Made by a program: the position numbers and the translations under genes. The notes under the pieces are model-generated. The model was not told the origin of the DNA. It searched no databases and saw nothing but the letters and a program-made list of their open reading frames with translations. 9,423 bases of DNA from DATEZO01 sp035255485 (lineage in GTDB: Bacteria > Pseudomonadota > Gammaproteobacteria > Burkholderiales > Burkholderiaceae_D). Location: assembly GCA_035255485.1 (NCBI GenBank), contig DATEZO010000267.1, forward strand, positions 1-9,423. The letters are read 5' to 3'. Each line of letters begins with the position of its first letter. Within the stretch, counting starts at the first letter, position 1. This document shows positions 6,764 through 9,423 of the stretch, in pieces.

Positions 6764-7927
6764 TTATTTTCCCGGATCCTTCACTGCGTTGATCGTCTCG
6801 AATTCGACGTTGTACAGTTTGCCGTCAATCTTTTTTACTTCGCGCACATAAACATTTTGGACAATATCCCGTGTTTCCGGATCAATCTGAATCGGCCCGC
6901 GCGGACTGTTGATCTTCATACCCTTGAGCACCGCCATCGCCTTGTCACCGTCAACATTCCCTTTCAGTTGTCGGATCACTTCATAGATCGCAGCCATGCC
7001 GTCATAGCCTCCGACAGCCATGAAATTCGGTCGGGTCTTGGGATCGATCTGACTATAGGCCGTCAGGAACGCCTTGTTCTCAGGCGATGCATGATTTACG
7101 GAATACTGGTGCGTCGAAATTACTCCCAAGGCGTTTTCTCCCAGCGCTTCGATCACGCCATCGTCAGTCACATCACCGGTAGAAAGCAGCTTGATACCCG
7201 ACTTTGCCAATCCGCGTTCGTTGTATGCTTTCATAAAGCCAACCGCCAGTTCACCGGCCGGGACAAATACAAATACCGCTTGCGGTTTGCTATCCTTGAC
7301 GCGTTGGACAAAGGGACCGAACTCCGGGTTTTTCAGCGGTACGCGCAACTCGCCCACCACTTCTCCACCCATCTTGGTAAATGCTTTCTTGAAAGTTTGC
7401 TCGGCGTCGTGCCCCGGGCCGTAATCAGCCACCACTGTATAGATCTTGCGCAACCCGCTCTTGTATGCCCATTGCGCCATCGGCTCCGTAACTTGCGCCA
7501 AGGTGAAGGATACGCGTGCGATGTAGGGCGATTTGACCGTGATCGCTGAGGTTGCAGCATTCATGATGATGGTCGGCTTCTTCGCCTCGGTTGCGATCGG
7601 CGCTACGGCGAACGCATTTGGTGTAAGGCCAAATCCAGCCAGAAAATCGACATTCTCCTTGACGACCAGTTCCTGCGCCAGCCGTTTGGCGACATCTGGC
7701 GCGGGGCCGGTCGTATCCTTGACGATCAGCTCGATCTTCTTGCCTGCGACAGTATCGCCATGCTGTTTCATGTATGCCTTGGCGCCATTGGTGATCTGCA
7801 ATCCGAAATCAGCAAACGTACCGGACATCTCGGTCAGCATACCGATTTTGATCGTATCTCCTGCCGCACAAGCCGGCCCGGCTACCAACGCGAATATGCC
7901 GCACATCATTAGTTTTTTCATCTTCAT
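6764..7927 (-). CDS. ABC transporter periplasmic binding protein 2 (LivK-like, Peripla_BP_6; probable aromatic-acid type)
   Basis: This 387-residue protein has a signal peptide (basic MKMKK, hydrophobic LMMCGIFALVAGPACA, predicted cleavage near residue 21-22). The mature protein begins with TIKIGMLTEMSGTFADFG, the characteristic first lobe of LivK-type binding proteins. Later landmarks are LAGFGLTPNA (about 95-104), VADYGPGHDAEQTFKKAF and GGYDGMAAIYEVI (about 316-328). It should capture the substrate in the periplasm for LivHMGF. Similar proteins are frequent in aromatic-acid loci, so an aromatic ligand is inferred. Two starts are possible: SD GAGGAG is only 2 nt from the first ATG (7927) but 8 nt from the second (7921, giving MKKLMM), so 7921 may be the true start. 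It lies 43 nt downstream of the thioesterase and directly upstream of livH. Confidence 0.87.
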   Translation of the reverse strand: MKMKKLMMCGIFALVAGPACAAGDTIKIGMLTEMSGTFADFGLQITNGAKAYMKQHGDTVAGKKIELIVKDTTGPAPDVAKRLAQELVVKENVDFLAGFGLTPNAFAVAPIATEAKKPTIIMNAATSAITVKSPYIARVSFTLAQVTEPMAQWAYKSGLRKIYTVVADYGPGHDAEQTFKKAFTKMGGEVVGELRVPLKNPEFGPFVQRVKDSKPQAVFVFVPAGELAVGFMKAYNERGLAKSGIKLLSTGDVTDDGVIEALGENALGVISTHQYSVNHASPENKAFLTAYSQIDPKTRPNFMAVGGYDGMAAIYEVIRQLKGNVDGDKAMAVLKGMKINSPRGPIQIDPETRDIVQNVYVREVKKIDGKLYNVEFETINAVKDPGK

Positions 7928-7970
7928 GTCTCCTCTGTAAGCCCTCTTGTTTTAGTGCTGCTCAAAAAAT

Positions 7971-8411
7971 TCAACCAGGTAAAACCAATGCATTACGAAT
8001 TTCCTGCGTAATTTCCAGCATTCGTAGACGTTGTGGAATATCAGGATGCGGCGCACCAAGGAATCGAACCTCAAAGCCCTCAACCAGCAGATCTTCATTG
8101 CGTCGGATCAGGTGCTCTATTTTCAACGTCTTGCTGCCGCAGTCCATCACGCGACTCTCGATCTCCAGTCGATCATCACAATACGCCGGCCGTCGATACG
8201 TGGCGCCAGTTTCAATCAGCGGCATTCCGACCGCACCATATCGTTGGCGCAATTCGCGCCATCCCAGGCTCGCTTCGTTAAAAAGATGATGGGTCGCGGC
8301 ATCAAACCAGCGATAGAAATTTGGATAAAAGACAATGCCGGCCGGGTCACAATCGCCGAATTCGACGGTCAGGCGGTAAATGGAGATGCGCATGCGCTGG
8401 TTCACTTTCAT
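7971..8411 (-). CDS. 4-hydroxybenzoyl-CoA thioesterase-like hotdog-fold acyl-CoA thioesterase
   Basis: This is a small cytoplasmic hotdog-fold enzyme. EFGDCDPAGIVFYPNFYRW (residues 17-35 from the long start) closely matches the active-site segment of the Pseudomonas CBS-3 4-hydroxybenzoyl-CoA thioesterase, including the catalytic aspartate (Asp22 here, Asp17 there). It would hydrolyse an aroyl-CoA to the free acid and CoA; the exact acyl group is uncertain, since YbgC-like relatives share part of the motif. The start is ambiguous. ATG 8411 gives 146 aa and lies 10 nt after the stop of the upstream small ORF. ATG 8393 gives MRISIYRL and 140 aa, almost the length and register of the CBS-3 enzyme. 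Neither has a clear Shine-Dalgarno sequence, so translation may be coupled to the small ORF. The gene leads the transporter genes in the same operon. Confidence 0.85.
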   Translation of the reverse strand: MKVNQRMRISIYRLTVEFGDCDPAGIVFYPNFYRWFDAATHHLFNEASLGWRELRQRYGAVGMPLIETGATYRRPAYCDDRLEIESRVMDCGSKTLKIEHLIRRNEDLLVEGFEVRFLGAPHPDIPQRLRMLEITQEIRNALVLPG

Positions 8412-8421
8412 GCAGGCTGGT

Positions 8422-8577
8422 TCAATTGGTCAGATGGATGCTGAAGCAGAACGCATCGGCATCCTGCATTGCACTTACGCGGCGCGCGGCATTCTTGAAA
8501 ATTACTGCAGCCAGCATTGCCACGCCTACTTGAGTAGTCGCCTTGCAGGGTCGGTAATTGATCGCGGCGAATGGCAT
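8422..8577 (-). CDS. Small ORF (51 aa) between the operon promoter and the thioesterase
   Basis: I do not recognise this protein. It starts MPFAAINYRPCKATTQVGVA and ends FCFSIHLTN, with a short hydrophobic stretch (VGVAMLAAVIF, about 17-27) followed by NAARR. Evidence that it may be translated: AGGAG (8586-8590) lies 8 nt upstream of its ATG, the best ribosome binding site near the operon front. A predicted promoter starts about 30 nt further upstream, and its TGA lies 10 nt before the first thioesterase ATG, which lacks its own site. It could be a small membrane or cytoplasmic protein, a leader peptide coupling translation to the thioesterase, or a chance frame. Its codons and composition do not settle the matter. 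Confidence 0.4.
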   Translation of the reverse strand: MPFAAINYRPCKATTQVGVAMLAAVIFKNAARRVSAMQDADAFCFSIHLTN

Positions 8578-8585
8578 GTTTCGGA

Positions 8586-8590
8586 CTCCT
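8586..8590 (-). promoter_or_regulatory. Shine-Dalgarno AGGAG of the 51-aa ORF
   Basis: The minus strand reads TTCAGGAGTCCGAAACATG. The spacing of 8 nt to the ATG at 8577-8575 is optimal. The following thioesterase gene has no comparable site, so this may be the ribosome entry point for both. Confidence 0.5.
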
Positions 8591-8605
8591 GAACGGTGTT
8601 CGCAT

Positions 8606-8640
8606 GCACATTATGATATACAGTAATTGTTGGATATCAA
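8606..8640 (-). promoter_or_regulatory. Predicted sigma-70 promoter of the thioesterase/transporter operon
   Basis: On the minus strand, -35 TTGATA (8635-8640) is followed after 16 nt by TATCAT (8613-8618); each matches the consensus at 5 of 6 positions. An alternative -10, CATAAT (8610-8615), lies 19 nt from the -35 and is identical to that of the korA promoter. Transcription would start near 8603-8606. The surrounding 31-33 bp resemble the korA promoter well beyond the two boxes. Dyads at 8614-8639 and 8645-8657 overlap or adjoin it. Confidence 0.55.
8614..8639. promoter_or_regulatory. Inverted repeat TGATAT-N14-ATATCA spanning the promoter
   Basis: Perfect 6-bp arms at 8614-8619 and 8634-8639 lie 20 bp apart centre to centre, nearly two helical turns. 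The arms overlap the -10 and -35 boxes. A dimeric or tetrameric regulator could bind both faces and occlude RNA polymerase. The right half TATCAA is conserved before korA, but the left half is not. Confidence 0.3.
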
Positions 8641-8644
8641 AGCA

Positions 8645-8657
8645 ATTTGCCGCAAAT
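8645..8657. promoter_or_regulatory. Palindrome ATTTGC-C-GCAAAT just upstream of the -35 box
   Basis: A perfect 13-bp palindrome with 6-bp arms and one central base begins 4 nt upstream of the -35 box of the operon promoter. That places it around -40 to -52, a usual location for an activator site. No copy is seen before korA. The binding protein is unknown. Confidence 0.35.
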
Positions 8658-8754
8658 ATCCCGATTCATACGAACTGTTAATGTCGCGTCTGGAACGAAT
8701 TGCCGCAAGTCTCCAGCCAGGATTTTGATTAACTGGCAGAAATCGAACAGGATA

Positions 8755-8773
8755 GATCTTCTATACGAAGATC
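8755..8773 (-). terminator. Stem-loop downstream of the PHP gene
   Basis: GATCTTC (8755-8761) and GAAGATC (8767-8773) are perfect 7-bp arms around the loop TATAC. The stem begins 10 nt after the PHP stop codon and separates that gene from the operon promoter. Only moderately stable and without a T-run, it is at best a weak or Rho-assisted terminator. Confidence 0.35.
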
Positions 8774-8783
8774 AGCAAATTCT

Positions 8784-9416
8784 TTATGGATCTTGGTGAT
8801 AGCCGGGGAAATAACTGCCACAGCATGCGCCGATGCGAATGGCTGCGATAAAACTCGCCATATCGGTCACTGGCGTCATGAATTCCGTCGCGCAGCGGCC
8901 GACGGCCGCCACCTTATGGCAATCGCTCCCGCCCAGGCCTGGCAGAGACATATGCTGTGCTGCCCGTATTGCCAGATCGTTATCGGCATGCTGGTTATTG
9001 CCGTTATACGTTTCCACGGCTGCGATACCGCACACATCCAACAGATCTTCTTTCAGGGTGCATACACCGACCTCGCGAAATGGGTGCGCCGGGACGCAAA
9101 TACCGCCCAACGCCAGAATCCGTTCAATGACCGCCGGAAGCGGTAGCCAGTTATCGCGTCCCCAGATATTCCAGCCATCGTCTTCGATACCATATGCCAG
9201 CATGTGGCCCTTGTCGGTTGCGATTTCGACACCGCGCAGCAGTAGCAGTCCCTCATCACGGGCGATTATCTCTACCGGCTCTGACGCTTCGTAGGAATAG
9301 TGCTCGGTGACGACGATGCCATCCAGTCCGAGCTGTTTCGCGCGGCGAATCAGCGCCAGCGGCTCCAGCCAGTTATCATAGGAATATTTAGTGTGACAGT
9401 GGGTATCAATCCACAT
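8784..9416 (-). CDS. PHP-domain metal-dependent hydrolase
   Basis: This 210-residue protein of the polymerase-and-histidinol-phosphatase fold shows the full set of metal-ligand motifs. These are DTHCHT with His6 and His8, VTEH (36-39), RGVEI with Glu64, AHP with His111, and GGSDCHK with Asp165 and His167. A trinuclear metal site for phosphoester or other hydrolysis is therefore likely. The family includes histidinol phosphatases, nucleases and unassigned small-molecule hydrolases; the substrate is unknown. The protein has cysteines near the C-terminus (ACCGSYF, 197-203). The ATG at 9416 gives the usual compact beginning of such proteins, but only 7 nt upstream are visible and show no ribosome binding site, so the start could lie further right. 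It is on the same strand as the transporter operon but separated by 372 nt, a stem-loop and a promoter, so it probably belongs to another transcription unit. Confidence 0.82.
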   Translation of the reverse strand: MWIDTHCHTKYSYDNWLEPLALIRRAKQLGLDGIVVTEHYSYEASEPVEIIARDEGLLLLRGVEIATDKGHMLAYGIEDDGWNIWGRDNWLPLPAVIERILALGGICVPAHPFREVGVCTLKEDLLDVCGIAAVETYNGNNQHADNDLAIRAAQHMSLPGLGGSDCHKVAAVGRCATEFMTPVTDMASFIAAIRIGACCGSYFPGYHQDP

Positions 9417-9423
9417 TGGAGAC

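Larger units (their letters stand above)
8412..8783. other. Gap between the PHP gene and the thioesterase
   Basis: This 372-nt stretch has no conventional gene. It contains the 51-aa ORF (8422-8577), the operon promoter with its dyads (8606-8657), and the stem-loop following the PHP gene (8755-8773). In 8658-8754 I see nothing I can support beyond a 33-codon open stretch on the plus strand without a good start signal. Confidence 0.6.

Noticed and set aside
6353..7549. 398-codon open frame on the plus strand across livH and binding protein 2
   Set aside because: It is antisense to two genes with clear family motifs. Its translation is rich in H, Q and R and resembles no known protein fold, as expected for a complement frame.
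8408..8611. 67-codon minus-strand frame overlapping the 51-aa ORF
   Set aside because: It would start inside the predicted promoter with no ribosome binding site, and its composition is Arg/Cys-rich; the 51-aa frame with AGGAG-N8-ATG is the better candidate.
8627..8728. 33-codon plus-strand open stretch with a protein-like helix (YELLMSRLERIAASL)
   Set aside because: It has no ATG or ribosome binding site at its start, it overlaps the predicted minus-strand promoter, and it ends at a stop after 33 codons. A gene remnant cannot be excluded but is not supported.
1..9423. CRISPR array, insertion sequence, prophage or toxin-antitoxin system
   Set aside because: No regularly spaced repeats, transposase, integrase or terminal repeat pair was seen. 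The window reads as an ordinary catabolic locus.

Overview
The window looks like a chromosomal stretch from a betaproteobacterium (Burkholderiales or Rhodocyclales type). This rests on moderate GC content, compact operons with ATGA overlaps, and families typical of aromatic-acid catabolism in that class; the genus cannot be named from the sequence alone. It contains eight complete protein genes that are well supported, one 5'-truncated-in-window oxidoreductase gene, and one small unrecognised ORF. There are no tRNA or rRNA genes, CRISPR arrays or insertion sequences.

Layout, left to right. 1-192 (minus): the first 64 codons of a 2-oxoacid:acceptor (ferredoxin) oxidoreductase alpha subunit of the KorA type, running off the left edge. 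193-342: a divergent intergenic region with a near-consensus promoter for korA and two overlapping inverted repeats. 343-1842 (plus): an acyl-CoA synthetase of the benzoate-CoA ligase family. 1843-2075: a convergent intergenic region with two stem-loops, one with perfect 16-bp arms. 2076-7927 (minus): a LivKHMGF-type ABC importer, read in the order binding protein 2, LivH, LivM, LivG, LivF, binding protein 1. 7971-8411 (minus): a 4-hydroxybenzoyl-CoA thioesterase-like protein. 8422-8577 (minus): a 51-aa ORF with a strong ribosome binding site, too short for most gene callers. 8578-8783: the promoter region of the transporter operon. 8784-9416 (minus): a PHP-domain metallohydrolase.

Working model (inference). 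The minus-strand operon small ORF - thioesterase - binding protein 2 - livHMGF - binding protein 1 imports one or more aromatic carboxylates. Two different binding proteins would deliver ligands to one permease. The ligase activates the acid to its CoA thioester, and the thioesterase returns CoA from thioesters that accumulate or cannot be processed. A KorA-type enzyme next to an aromatic-CoA ligase recalls anaerobic benzoyl-CoA pathways, where 2-oxoglutarate:ferredoxin oxidoreductase supplies reduced ferredoxin to benzoyl-CoA reductase; no reductase or box gene is visible here, so the downstream route is undetermined.

The most notable non-coding signal is a roughly 31-bp element found in front of both korA and the thioesterase/transporter operon. 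The two copies share the -35 and -10 boxes and also much of the spacer, which suggests one regulator governs both units.
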